Both the position numbers and the translations under genes were made by a program. Below, piece after piece: positions 1-14,200 of a DNA stretch of 64,000 nt. Within the stretch, counting starts at the first letter, position 1, and each line of letters opens with the position of its first letter. The notes beneath the pieces were generated by a model, which ran no database searches, was not told the DNA's origin, and saw only the letters and a program-made list of their open reading frames with translations. The stretch spans positions 434,001 to 498,000 of the forward strand of contig JAWUZG010000175.1 in the NCBI GenBank assembly GCA_036785705.1, read 5' to 3'. This DNA is from Acanthornis magna. Taxonomy: Eukaryota > Chordata > Aves > Passeriformes > Acanthizidae.

Positions 1-3000
1 AAGTTGTTTAAAGCCTAAGTTGCCACCATCAGTAGTTAAGCACAACAAAGCATTTAACCTGACAGGTCCCACTGTAATAAAAAAATCAAAATAAGGGGGT
101 TCTAAATGAATTTCTCCAAAAGGCAGGGTTACTCATGACTACAACTTGGGTTATAGCAAGTCTGTGGGAACATAGAAATGCATTAACTGGTGACCAGAAC
201 ACATACATTCGGGTTAGTTTCTTCACAGGTGTTTATAAAATACTTCTAAGTGCAGGTAAACAAGTATTTTACATTAATTTCTGGTATTTTGTTGAGGGGG
301 AAAAAAGACACCTATAAATCTCCGCATTAGCAAACTCAAATCATTTGCAGATGCATATACCACTCCAGACACAGCAGGAAGAAAGCCAATCAAACATAAA
401 TAAAAGCAGAAGTTGAGATTCAGGCTTTAAACCAATAAAATATTACTTAAGTAAGGGACTTAGCAAAATCTAAGACACAATTTTAAAGCCTGGTGATGAT
501 AGCAAGAGTGGTAGTGACTTTAAGGGAATGCTTTAGGGTTTTCTATGTCAAAATAAATGTAGACTCAATGCAAAGTATTTGCAAATGAGAGAAGTGAGAT
601 CTTTGTATATTTTGTGCAGATATATATAAGCATGTAAGAAAGTTCAGACCTAAAAAGAAGCTTTTTTGGTTTGGGCACTGCATGTGTATGCATTGTCTGT
701 TGATTCAAAATCAAAACAGATTAGGAAAATCAATACTCAATTCCTTTTCTAGATTTTTATCCACTGTAATACACAAAAGCAATTTAGGTGCTGGCTGCAC
801 TGGATCCTTACTTCAGCATTTATTAGATGAGTACATTTGTCATTCCTTCTGACAAATAATAGATAACAGGTGACAAATCAAGATTGTTTTATTTTTGGAA
901 TATTTTTTTAAATGTAAGCAAAACAGAAAACTTTTTTTAAAAAATATATATTTAGTTTCTGATGCTAGGAGAGGCAAGAGTCAGAAAAAGCATCAGCCAT
1001 TATTAACCATGACCAAAACCACTCATATTACAGGAGTCCACGGGCTTTCTAAAATGTTGCCACTAGAAAATGAGGAAGAAAGGCTGGTGTCATGATTAGC
1101 TGACTGTTCTACAACTTTGAATAATCACTGTGTGTTCAAGACCACCCTGTATAGAGACCATCATTCTCTCACAGTGATGTTGACTGGTTTGCAGACTAAA
1201 GCTATAGAAACAAGAAAGAAACAGATTTATGCTGGTCTACAGAAGAGACATGAAAATTTTAACCACAAATTACATCAAAATATTCTGGTCCCCTCACAGG
1301 ATGAGACAGTTTGGGTGCTGAATTTTGGCTGCAGTCAAGTGTACCATCTAATTTTAAAATTATAAAATTATATTCTAATTATCTGACCACACTTTAAGTC
1401 AACTAAGAGTACTTTTTTCCTAACAAAGATTTTTAAAATTCTGTTCACCTTAATCTGTGTTACCCTTCTATCTTTTGTACAGTGTCAACTACACTAATTG
1501 TCCACGTTATATCCAAAAAACCAAGCTTTTGCCTTTTGCCTGTATCAAGGACTCTAATTTTTCATCCATGTCCTTCATGTTCCTGTCCTCCTCCATTTTC
1601 AGTATGCAGTAGGATGTCTATGAAATTCATGTGTTACTATTTGTTTTTCAGAATCTCTTGAAATTGCAGCACAATGAAAAGAAAATTAGTCCCAGCTCCA
1701 GGAGAAGGAATCCCATTAAACAGTAAGGGCAAACACACAAATTGCCTGGTACTGAAAATAAATAGCAAGCTGAAACACATGACTAGATGGACTGTAGCAT
1801 CTGCCTAGTGTGTTTTCATACTCTGATTCAGATGAAAATAATCAATAAAAAGGAGGACTGTCCATCAAAATCAGTGAAAAGTTTAAACCAGAGGAAGTTA
1901 TACAGGAGATGCTCTACAGTCACAAATTCAGGAGACAGGAAAACAAAAATAACAAGCAGAACTTTAAACAAAGCACATGAAAATTACAGCCACTGGTGAA
2001 AAAACAGGATGTTACAAAAAAGCTTAATGGATGGGGAACTGAATAAAAGCAATCTGAAAATAACTACAGATCTTTTAAACATAAACTATCATAGACTGAG
2101 GAGATTTTGCATTATGAATAAGGCTAATGAAAGTAAGCTGACAGAGACAAAAGTTATGATTTCAACAACTTTCATTCAGTGAAGCAAAAAATGAACAATT
2201 TCAGGGACAGAAATCTATGGACCCATTCCTGTCACACAAAATAGTACATTAGCAGAGAGGCTAATGTCCAAAACTTACTTATCACGTTCTTTTATTCCTA
2301 AATCACAGTCACACTCCCTCTGCTCTGTGTTAAACTGGATGACTGCAATTGCTGCCTCAGCACTTCTTCACTTCTCACTCGAATCCCAGAATATAAGGTA
2401 TTGGACAAAAGACATGCCTGGTTTGGCAAAATTAGTCAGCTTCCCTCTCCACATCCATAACACGTAGATCATCTGCTCAAAACACAAGGGCTAAAATACC
2501 ATAATTTCTAGGATATTTGTGGTACTTTAAAGACATCTGCGCTCTAGAAACTGAATTGAGACCTCTAAAGTACTTCATACAAGTCCTCCAGCAGTTGTTA
2601 AATGGTAATGACTTTTACAGAGTGGGAAAGATTAGCTTTTGTCTTTTTAATACATTATCTAATTCTCAGCTGGAATAAAGCACTGAAAACAGCTAATTTC
2701 TGCAGAATTCCTTTCCTTTTCTCATGGTCAAAATCATCTGTACCTTTCAACACACTTCAAACACTAAATAAGAATTCATCTAAGAAATTACTGAAAGTTT
2801 TTTCAAAATAGCCTAATGATAATCCAAATGTGTAATACTCATTATTATTAATGTAAAGTACATGTGTAAAGGAAAGGAGACTGTACACCTTGAGACCAAG
2901 TATTGCACTGCTCCATGAAACTGAAAAGTTACTGCCATTCATACCAAGCAACTGAAGTACAAACATTTCTTTTACACCGTACCAAAACTATATCAAAGTG

Positions 3001-4679
3001 TGCTCCAGAGATGAGGGTTTTCTTGGTGGCACTACACCTGTTCATTTCATGAGGTTTTAATAGTTGGGATGATAGAAATTGAGCTCTAAAAGGACCTCTT
3101 GGACATAACGGAGTTATTCCCTTAAGCTTCATGACTGAAATATATTCACAGACAATTTAAAGAAAAGATTACTCAAAAATATAAATGTGTATTTCTAATA
3201 ATTTTTTTAAAATACACTTTCATTTCTCATACCTCAGAGGCTCCTTCTTACCTGTCTTCTGGGGAAGAAAAAGAAAGAATTTACAACATGCAAAAGGACT
3301 GTAAGCCATCTTCATTAACATTGTTTGTGATTAGTACAACACTTAAACCCCACCTGATTAACTGATTAACTGGAGAAAAACAAACAGATACTATGCTATG
3401 CAAGAGAAACTAGAAGAACTCTGGTAAGGGTTGAACAGTGAGGTCAAGATTGTTATGAACAGAAATACATTGCAAGTCCTGTTTCATAAATATTTGTGTA
3501 TTTATGTTTATAAAACATCTTCACTGTTAGTTCTGATGAAAGCACTACAATGACTCGATGGGCAGGTTAATAATCAGTGTTCTTTCACCCTTATGTGGGC
3601 CTTTATAAAACTACATTTTCTTTTGTCAAAGCTGCAGCTGTACTGAAAGCTCGTTCCTTTTTGAACATTCATTTAATTTCTGAACATATAGATGGTATTA
3701 TTGCGTAAACTTATTTAAGAGGTCAACTCCATTCCTCTGGAGCTGCATAAGCCTTAAAAATACCTATCACAACACAAAATTTCCACTTCAAAACTTCTGA
3801 ATTCCCAGGCAAAGCCATTTTTTTAAGCATTTACCTTTTCAAAAAATAAGAAAATAAACAAACAAACAAAACTGCTAGCATTATAATAAATATCACCAAG
3901 CTCAAATTATAATTCTGGGCATGTGTTTTCTCTGCCTACTGGATTTCAGTCCTGAGAAGTCCCATTTCTCCCTGAGAAGTTCTTTCACCATGCAGCAGCT
4001 CAGACCTGTTTGTGGGGCTGTCCCCAGCCCCAGAGCTCTCACCTTATAGCTTGTCTGCATGGTACTGAAAACACCGATCACCTCGGGGACCCTCAGCTAT
4101 ATTAGACATAATTACTCAAATGATGACAAATTGGGAAGGAAGTTTACCATGCACTGATTAACTAAAGAAACAAAACCAGAATACCTGTGGCTAAAACTCT
4201 TTGGGGACTTCTGCCTCCAGCTCTCCCCCAGCACTCAGTCCTCCCCTTACCCTCCCAGGCTGTGGAAATAGGCACTTTTCAGAATAACTAAGGATGCCCT
4301 GCCTATGTCACTCCTGGGACACCCCAGCTTTCCTACAAGCAGCCACAGCTGCACACATGAAAGGGTACAGACCATAAACCCAAATCATCAAACCCAGATT
4401 AGTTTCTTCTGAAGAGATCATTATTTCTTTTAAGCTGAGGAAAACGTCCCGTCTCCAAATTCTCTTTCCCCTGCCAAAAAGAAGGCAGATCCCCCCTCCT
4501 ATATCCAGGGGTTAAAAACAAAAAGCCTGCTCACAACCTGTGAAACTAACAAAAGACAAACTGAACACTATCACAGATATCACCTTGTACTCAGTACCGA
4601 CGGCAGTAATTGAACCTCATATTCTCTAAATTACGGTTTAATTTTTTGTAGTATAAAAACTGGATGGGATGATGAACCC

Positions 4680-4738
4680 TTTTCCTCTTTTACATCTTTG
4701 CCTCATTCACTTCCTCTTTTATATCTTTGCCTCATTCG
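4680..4738. repeat. Two-copy tandem duplication, unit about 29 bp
   Basis: The phrase tttacatctttgcctcattc is followed directly by a near-identical second copy (tttatatctttgcctcattc) joined by the same cttcctctt segment. This is a simple local slippage-type duplication with no evident function. Confidence 0.75.
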
Positions 4739-5652
4739 CATGCCCATGCCAAAAGCCATCACAACATATGGTACACAACAGAGCAGCAAAAGAGTGTTAT
4801 TTTCACCACTCCCAATGGCAAAGATCCTCTGGAGCAAGTGTTCTTTGCATACATTTGGCCTTCTGAGTCTGAGGTCTTCTGGAAGGAAATCACTACACTT
4901 TAACACCCTGAACATGAATTTTCAATAGACATCCAAACAGATTGCTCTCTCACGCTTTGTCTGGAATAAAATATACTTAATTTTGGATTGTAAAAGTAAA
5001 TAACATAAGTAAGTACATTCTGGGAGTTAAGTATAAATGACAAAAACATATGTTACACCAGTGTTTATACAGAAGCATAGATCACATTTCTTTATACACT
5101 CTGGTTATTGTCTTTCTAAGCACTGATACAATCCCTTGAATATGAATTATGTTTCCTGTAAAATAAATACCACAAAATCATCCTACATAGCTGGCTGGAG
5201 TGTATTACTCTGAGGACAAATATATCTTTTGAACTCTACACAGACCACTGAGTATGGGGCTGAGAAGACCAGGGGTCTGCTTTCAGCCCCGATGCTGCCT
5301 CATGAGCAGCTACAGCAGCTTTTCATAGGGAAGTCTAACATTTCTGTGTCCCATTTCCACACATGCAGAATGGGAATAATGACTTTTTTTTTTTAACAAA
5401 TAATCTTGTGAGCAACAGGTGAAAACACGGTAATACAAGCTTATTTTATCCAATGTGTCAAGCTTTCTCCGTGCAATCTCATTTGTATTATTCATGCATG
5501 AAGGATGCAAGAGAAAGATCCTTCAGCATCACAATGCTAAAATTGTTCTCCTTCGCTATTCCCTGCTGCTGCTGTAACATATTTTGCGGCCAGACTCCAG
5601 TACGGCTGGTGTTAAACAAACAGGAATGGTACCTACATCTGCTCAGAAAAGG

Positions 5653-5665
5653 GTTGCCTAGCAAC
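5653..5665. promoter_or_regulatory. Palindromic RFX X-box-like site
   Basis: The sequence GTTGCCTAGCAAC is a perfect inverted repeat (GTTGC, CTA/TAG core, GCAAC) of the RFX-factor X-box type. The identical 13-mer occurs again just upstream of TMCO1 exon 1 at 53,692-53,704. Here no promoter or gene is visible nearby, so it may be a distal element or chance. Confidence 0.4.
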
Positions 5666-5761
5666 TGCAATCAAAGGGTGTTTTATCCTCACCAATCTAC
5701 TGTAAATTAATAGAATTCTCTCTACCATATTCTAACACTTTTAGTGACTATATAAATGGTT

Positions 5762-5790
5762 GTTTATTATTATTATTATTATTATTATTT
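5762..5790. repeat. (ATT)n microsatellite
   Basis: About nine uninterrupted ATT units; a likely length polymorphism. Confidence 0.9.
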
Positions 5791-8039
5791 TGTAGCTAAT
5801 GTGTTTCATTTCATGACCTGATTCAGGCAAAAAACAGAGCAGCTAGAAAAGGTCATATTATGAAGCACAAAAAGGTTCAGAGACTTTTTTGATGTAGAAA
5901 TATTCTTTGACAGCTCATTGCGTTTATTTACTATACCCTTTTCTTACGCCATTTCAGAATCTATTTCAGCTGCCCCACGGGAGCATGAAGCCATTAGCCT
6001 GAATTATCATTCTGAATGCAGATTTCACAAGGTAACACCAAATCATGAAGGTTTTGATTCCTGTAGCTACTGAGATGCTTTCCCTTTGGAGAGGTTACAG
6101 GTCTGCCATTTGTTTGCATATTAACAGCATTGATTTTCAGTATACCTGACACTGGAGTGTTCATTTATCATATATGTAATAGCTGAATACCAGAAGATGT
6201 GCTGCAGAGTGCTTGTCAACACATAGAAAAGAAATTAGTATATCTGAGATATTAAACAGGCTATGCAAGCGAGGAAACAATCAAACATGGAGCAAAGAAA
6301 GCTGGTAGAGCCTATTCATCAGGTTTTAGCAAGTTTCATTTCCAGCCATGCTGAAATGGGAGCAGAATTTTGATTTAAAAGGCTTTTACTAAGGACACTG
6401 AAGCAAAAAAGCTGGGACTTATTGGTGAACATTAAAGGTCGCATACTCTCCTCATCACAAAATAGCTTTTAGTAGCAGGAGGATCAAAAAGGCTGGTAGA
6501 ACCCAGATGAGCCCATATACCTCCTTTCTTCCACTGTGTCCAGACATACTTTCACCAGGTGTGCATCTGAGCCTGCAAATGTCCTGGTCTACAGCCAGCC
6601 CTCAAACTGTCCTCTATTCCAGCTGCCCTTTGCTCTCCACATTCCACACCACACCCATGGTCCATGTGTATTTAAATGGTATGCAATTATTTAAATTCCT
6701 CCATCTGTCTCCCCACAACCTTACACATATTAATTCTTGGAGGGAAAATGGCTTTGCTATTTGCTAGATGCCAGCATTCACCTGGACAGCAGCCAGCGGA
6801 GCAGGTTGTTAAACAAACATCCTGATGGAACAAAACCAAGTGTGAAGCAGCAACACAGAGAAGAATACACTTGTACTCAAACAGAAACCTCCTAGAAGAA
6901 CCCAGGCAAAGCCAGGAAACAACAAAACAAGCAAGCTTTCATTTGTTTTGTCCATAACTGTAATAAAGGTGAGGAAGTTGAAAGTGCTTTGCTTAGAGGA
7001 GCCCTCCACACTTCTCCTCCCTCATATCAGTGCTCTGTACTCCATGCAATCCAACATCAAAAGCAACTCTGGCCAAAACAGCTCCTTAATTTTTCTGCTG
7101 TGCTTGTCTCTGATTAAAGCGTGAACTTTAATGTAAACAGCACTTTACCTGAGGGCAGGAATTCACACAAAACCACCAAAACAGTAAGATGCAAGGTGGA
7201 CTCTTGGTACTTCCAGAAACTACTGCAGGCTCAAGCCACGGATGCAGTAACTACAATTTAGCACCATCTGTGCTTATATCAGTTTTCATACTCTTAAAAT
7301 ATGCACTATATTTGTGCAGTTCCCTCAGCAAGAGAACTGAGGTATATCCTGTGAGAGTAACAGCTAAAGATCCAGAAGTTTGATGCAAGATTACTTAATA
7401 ATTCCACAACTCTCTTGAAAATGTACTTTAAAATAATACATAAACTCTTTAGAGATGGGGGCTGGTTTGTTTGTTTAAAGAGGCATGTTCAATTTTTGTA
7501 TTTTCAATCCAGGAAATGTATATGTGGTAAATGCTGACAAAACTCAGCTTAAAAACATATTTCTCCACAGTCGACTTATCCAGCCTGGAGAGTCCTAAAC
7601 TGAGGATTCTCTAGAATGTAAACTGTTCCATAATTTCAATCCTTCTTCTAGATACTACATTCAGCTCTACCACGCCTTTGTGAATGGAGAGGGAAAAAGG
7701 GTCCAAATGTGAGAGAACCACCAACCCACGATCTGGTACTGATGTTCCCTGCTCTGTTTTCCAATTTCTTTTCCAATAATTTCTACTCTTCCTTTTGAGG
7801 TTCTGATGTGTTCCCCTCTCTTGTGCGCCATTTAAGATTTCTCTACACAGAATTGGATCCAGCATTAATCCCCACAGTATGCAAGCTCTTTCCTTTATCA
7901 TGTATGAGTATGCTGTGCTGCGTGCACCCATACTGGACTTCACCGCTGCCCTCTCTCCTTCAGCTGAGCTAACAAATATACCTTTTCTGTTTTATCTTTC
8001 AACCAATGGTTAATTCTTTTACTTCACAGGAATTTAATA

Positions 8040-8290
8040 TCTTTGAGAGCCTTTAATGAGAGACTTCCCTTGCATACACTTGCAGAGACCATCAGGGAAT
8101 TACACTGATTTCTGAAGCATGACTTCTCTTTACAAATGCTGTGTTGGCTCTTCTCCATATGGCCTTTAAATTCACATTAATTAAGAGCCACATGCCTGTA
8201 ATTTTCAATTTTTACCACAGTTCCTATTCAGTTCCTCTGAAATACTGTTTTGTGATTTACCTTGGAGCTTCTTTTTTTCTTTTTTTCTTT
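8040..8290 (-). repeat. Ancient CR1/L3-like LINE fragment, antisense
   Basis: Phrases around tttacaaatgctgtgttggctc, the following acatgcctgtaattttcaa and the later tggagcttc followed by catgtcattagcc match, in order, a consensus I recall for an old amniote CR1-type LINE read on its antisense strand. The copy is heavily diverged and gapped. The call rests on memory of a consensus and is moderate to weak. Confidence 0.4.
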
Positions 8291-11200
8291 TTTTAACTAA
8301 CATGTCATTAGCCTCTTGAAGTCACAAGGTAACAAAGTGGCTTTCAACAGCAAGTTGCACACTAAATGCTTTAGCTACTTCTTCACATTCACAGTAATAA
8401 TGCCCTGTTAATTTTTCTTATTGGATCCACACCCTTGCGTATCAGCTGTTCAAATCGAAACTGATATTTCCTGTAAAGGAGACCGAGTTGGAACTAATGC
8501 CTTCTAGAATGCTGTTAAAAATTATAAAGAAAATTTTGCACAGAACAGCCCCACAACACCTAAATTTACCTTATTTATGTAGTTCTTTTACAAAGACATA
8601 TACATAAACATGAGTTTCAGAAAAGCTCAGAGTCTTTTACTGAGATAAAAACTAGTAACAAATTAATTATGGCAAAGCCACAAGGCAGCACAAATATCTT
8701 GAAAAGGTGCTTTTTGTTCTTTGATCTCATATGAAAGAAACACTTTCACGCCAAACAAAACAGAATTCTACAAGTACTTTTTCCCCCCAAAAAATAGCGC
8801 ATATTTACTTGTCTCTGTAGCCAACTCCACGAGACACCATCTCCTTCCCTGAGGCAGGACTGTGACGTGGAGTGAGTCCCTCTGGGGCCCAAGGGAGGAA
8901 TGTCCAGGCACTGAGGTTTCACTCTGTGAGCAGGCAGGGAAGGACAGACAGATGCTGGATTTTATCACACTGAAAGAGTCAGCCATTGCAGCTGGGATGC
9001 TCAGAGAAACCAAAATGTGAGACTGGGATGGGCCAAGGGCAAACTGCTACACATGTGCACAGCAAAAGAGAACGGGACAAAGTTGTACCTCGGAGTGCCT
9101 TGGTGGCAACACAGCTGCTGAAGGCTTTTACCGGTCTGGTAAGACCTCGCAGCTGTACTGGCTCAGAGATGCACTCAGAAATTAAATCTAGCCTTACCTT
9201 TGCAAAAAATACATTCAGAGACCTAAGTCTGTTTAATGAGTACTGATTTGTTCATTAAGCTGACAGGTGAATTTCCTCTTCAATCTACATTATATTGCAT
9301 GTTACTTCTGTTGGTTTCTGGGGAAAAAAAGCAGCAGCAGCCCTTATTTAAAAACAAACAAAAAAGCCCCTCATCATGAGATTGACATGAAAGAAACTTG
9401 TTTCTCATCAGTAATTGCTTCCCCCTGGGCTTGACAAGGTTTACAAATTAAAGCTTTTCCTTCATAGATGGCTTGACCTATCATGAATTATAGCTGCTGC
9501 TACTGGTCCACTCCTCCCTGCACACAAGGCTTGCTATCTCAATTTTGCACTGTAATTAAATATTTTCTGATGGCACGTTATTTATTATTCCTCACCTTCA
9601 GCTCTCCTGGTGTTTATACATCTCCACATATGAGTAGGCAATTCAAAAACTGTTATTAACAATATTAATATCCTAAGAGCTTGTTTGATGTGAGTGAGAC
9701 ACAGGGGTGGAACTGCTTGACTGCAAGGAACAAGGGGTGGGGGTTTTTTTTGTTGTTTTTGTTTGTTTTTTTAAATGTTGCATTATCTAGTACCATCTAG
9801 TCTTTGTCCACAAACAAAGATCTTAAGCAGTCCAGGAGGAAATATGAAAAAAGTACTGATGCGTGAAATTTATAACTAATCTCATTTGACCATTACAAAA
9901 CCACCCAAGAGTGAAGCAAAGAAAAAAGAGAAGAATAGGCATATTTTTGTTATCTTACTTATTATTCTTTTGCTCTTAAAAAAAAACCAACACATCTTTC
10001 CTCCCAAAACCAACTTGGAAGATAAGTAGGACCTGTTGCACTAGAAGGCAAACCAAGATCAAGCAAAAGAGGCATGTCATATTTCAGACATTCACACCTA
10101 ACTGTCAATATAATTCTTCCAAAACTTTAAGGTTGGTTTTTTTCCTTATTTGTCTTCTCTATATTCTCATCTGTACTGCTACTACCACAAGCAATACTCA
10201 GTGCAGCCCTTGAAAAATCACTGTGACTTGGTACCAACTGAGAATTCGGCCCAGGAGATAAAGATGTTCACCCACAGACTCAACTCAGTGCACTTCAGAG
10301 CTGCTAATTACAAACCTTTCCATTGCAATCCTAGTGTACCACACTTAATACATCTGACAAACCTTATGGCAATCAGCTTCCCATTTTGCATCTTGCTCCG
10401 TATTTCCCACGATCTCCTGCAGGAGATGGGCCACAGTCAACAGCCCCATCTCCCTCCTCTCCTCCCCAAGGAGCACTGGGGCAAGAGGCACAGTCTGCAC
10501 CTTTGTGAGCTCAGAAGCCAAGGATCAGGCAGCCCCTCTCACACTTCTCAGGTAGGAAGGGCACCAGAGCTCAGAGTCCTGGGGAGCGCTTGGGGGGAGG
10601 GACAAACATGGAAGGAAGGGGTGAGAGGCAGAGCCCAATAGGCATGGGAACAGGAAAAGCAGGCAGAACTGAGAGAGGATCCATTTTGTTTAGTGTTTTG
10701 CTGAAAATATAATTGATGAATAAAAGCATCCGCTGAAAGGAATTAGCGTACAGCTGGGATGGTTTTTTATGGAGAAGATGATTACAGTGACCTCCCAGGT
10801 GAGCATGGTGCTCACAGCCCTGGGGCAGCAGGGGCAGATCCAGAGAACACCCAAAATTATTTGCTGACGTAACAAACCAAGTTTAAAAAGACGTAAATAT
10901 CTAGATCAACAATACTCTTTAGAGGCTCCACATGCAAAGCACCTGTAACCATCAATAAGTATTTTCTTTTATTATTAACAATACTATTTGGTTTTATGTG
11001 TACAGTATCCTAATGAAAAATAAATTACATGCTGCATAACTAGAGCACACTAACATAGTCACATTTGACTGCTAAAGCTTTTGTTTTCCAAGAAGTCAGT
11101 GCTTTTCCCCATTTTGCTAACTCACAAGAAAAAGGAATTGCTATGGCAATGGTAACTTACTTGAGGTTGAAAGGCATCCAAAAGCCAGGATCTGCAAAAC

Positions 11201-14200
11201 TCTTATTTCTCATTGCCAATTTAATCCTAATCTATTTGTTTTTAAAGACTTGATTCAGGCCCTGTGATACATGCTGTACTAGAAATATATTGAAAATTAT
11301 GATTTTGCAAAGGGCATTTTATAGACATCCCACATCACAGCAAATTTCATCAACTTCTTTTAAAATACATAAATGAAAATATGCATTTTGTGTCCAACAT
11401 TTAAATCAATGTTGTTTGTGTAATGCAATGTATTTGAAACACTAATTAGGTTGCCTGACAAGACTTTTCAGCAATTTAAGGTACTGAAAATATTTTCATT
11501 TATTCTCTACCCTTACTACTCTCAGACATAAAGCTGTGTATATTTATGTCTATTTTTCCCCCTCAACAGAAGAAATAAATTCACAACATCATGAAAATGG
11601 GATTTTACAATGAGTTAGCATTTATCACACCAAACCACTAAGACGTCTTGCTCAGCTGGAACTGTGCACATTCCCAGATGGTGTATTGGATTATAATTTC
11701 ACAAAATGAGTTTACTCTCTCAACAATTTCTCCTGCAATTTCCTCGGAAAAGTCATCTAAATACTTCCACAGTCTCTATTTCCACTCCCTGTGGAGTCTC
11801 CCATATCTTTTCTGTATGGCATTATTTTATTTTGCTATCATGGATTATTGTATGTAAGAATTATGCTACTGAGATTCTCCTATGGCATTCTTACTTTTTA
11901 TTCTTTCATTATAACATTTATAACAAGATCTTTACAAGCTGGCTTTTAATTTTTTTCATCCTGTACCTTTCACACAGTTCATTTTCCCTGCACCTGATTT
12001 CTTTAATAACTAAACTATGACTTGCCATAGCCATGAACAACAATGAAAAGTAAAAATTTATCTATGTTGACACCTAAGTAATAGGAGAGCTGCACAAACC
12101 CTAGAGAGACAACTGCATTTCCGCTGTATGGTGAGACCAACTTGGTGGCCTACAGCACGGGGTCAGGAGGTGACCCTGGACTCGTAGGATATTGGCACTG
12201 AGTGCCAGCCCTGGGAGCAGCCTCTCCTGCTGCAGAGATGGGAAATGGTGGCAGATCTTCGCTGGCCGGGGGCTGAAGAGGAGGCAACAACAAGGAGAGG
12301 CCAGGGATGGTTCATGTTTGCCCACAGTCACACGAGAACCCTGGCACCAGCTGGGTTAGTGACACATGAGCGATGGAGGCACCACGGTAACCTTCCTGAA
12401 ACAGAAATTGCTCCTTAGAGGCATCACCTGCAAAAGTCTCCGCCCGAAGGTCATGAGGCAGAGAGAAATATGCTGATGTGGACTATTTTAGAGATGAACC
12501 AGAATATTTTCCTCACCTAATCTGGGCTCACCCAACCTTAATTTTATGATTCTAAATTAAGTATGTCAAGAAAAGAAACAGGTGTACAGCTAAATTACAG
12601 GTTACATTGCTCAGAGCATAACCCAAGGTTACAAAAGGGTTTTATTTGGACTTAGGGCTTGTCAGTGGCATTATATAATCCAACAACCAAGGATTTACAT
12701 TATTTTACCTTTGTTCTCAAATGAAGATTTCTTACTGATTTATTGATTTTGTTTGTACAAGTGGAAGGAAGCTCATGAGTAATCCTTGGTGGTGGGACAT
12801 TGCAGCTCTAATTAGGTCATCATCTCCTTTCAAATTGGAATGTGGCTTGCTTTGCTAAAATATTTGCATATTCTGAAAATTCAAAAATTCATTGTTTACT
12901 GCATACATACACTCAATATACCTCAAATAACAGCGACCCAAGCTCACACAATTAACACAGCAGTTAGAGTATTGCAGGGACACCTTTGCTACTGCAGACC
13001 TCCAAAAGTAGCCCATTTTTTGTAGTTTGCATAGATGCTGAAACAAAACACAATTTCTGATAAGCATCACTCTTGTTTCCAAGAGATAAGTAATGAAACA
13101 AACACAGCCATGTACTCCCAAAATAATTTTGCTAAGTGAATGCAAGCAAATTGGATACCAAGGTAAGCCTTTTATTTGGTTATAATCCCTGTGTGGATGC
13201 CTATTCTAGCTACAAAGGGCATGTGCAAGTTGCTCAGTCAAACATCATTTCTGGTTAATGACAGAACAACTCATACATAAAACATAAAAGTTTGCTTGGC
13301 CTTTACACTCCACCTTGTGCAACATCTCAAATAGTTAACATGCACAATGTATTAAAGAAAAAAATTTAAGAATCTACAGTCTTAACAAACATGAACCAGT
13401 AACTAATCATTACTGTTCCACTGTAATCTCTGCTGTCCACAACATACATTTCTGGACATAGAAATGAGAAAATTAGGTGGCAATATTTAAATTAATACAC
13501 CATATACATATTCACTACATGCTGCTCTTACAAAATCTTGCACACAGCCAAACTATTGAAGCTGCCATTGGAACTGACAAACTGATCAAAGCACCTGGAA
13601 AGCAACAATGTTCTGAAGTAGAGCTGTGCTTTCTCCTTCTGCCTTACTGGAGCTCTGGTGACTAATCTGTAAAACTATTCATGCATTTCTCCATCATTTA
13701 CTCTTTCCAACACATTGCTCTCTTTACTTAATGCAACAGGTTAACATTCACAAAAAGTCTAATGATGAAAATAATTAAAAGCTGTTTAAAATTCACAAAT
13801 TTGGTGTTCGGCAAAAATATGTAAATCAATGAATCAGTAAATGGATAAAATTACTTTTTAGTTATAAATGGAGCTCCTTGGGATTTTTTGTTTTCCTCAT
13901 GCATCTCATGTTCTAGATGACAGATTTTACTAGCAATGGTTCAATCCATGAAGGCTGCATATTGGAACTAGCAGGTACGTGTACATTTATAGCCCTATAC
14001 ATATTAGATACATATATGTATACACACACACATACGCACACATTTCTATAGACACAAATAACCTTTCAGAGACCCAAATGCACTCGAACATTTAAGCAAA
14101 GCACAAGAAGAAACAGAATATATAGGAATCGGCAGATCTGAAGATCAGCCACTGGCCTGGAAAGGAAATGCTTTCTCTCTGGCAGTTTGTGAACATATGC

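Larger units (their letters stand above)
1..8039. other. AT-rich intergenic stretch, no gene seen
   Basis: No reading frame here exceeds about 110 residues, none recalls a known protein, and no convincing exon with paired splice sites was found on either strand. The stretch holds short low-complexity runs, one 29-base tandem duplication, an ATT microsatellite and an isolated RFX-type palindrome, listed separately. It probably lies beyond the 3' end of FBXO15, where NETO1 is the next gene in human, but nothing of NETO1 is visible. Confidence 0.6.

Noticed and set aside
10150..10641. 163-residue plus-strand frame
   Set aside because: It starts with a non-ATG codon, has no recognised domain and no exon boundaries that make sense.
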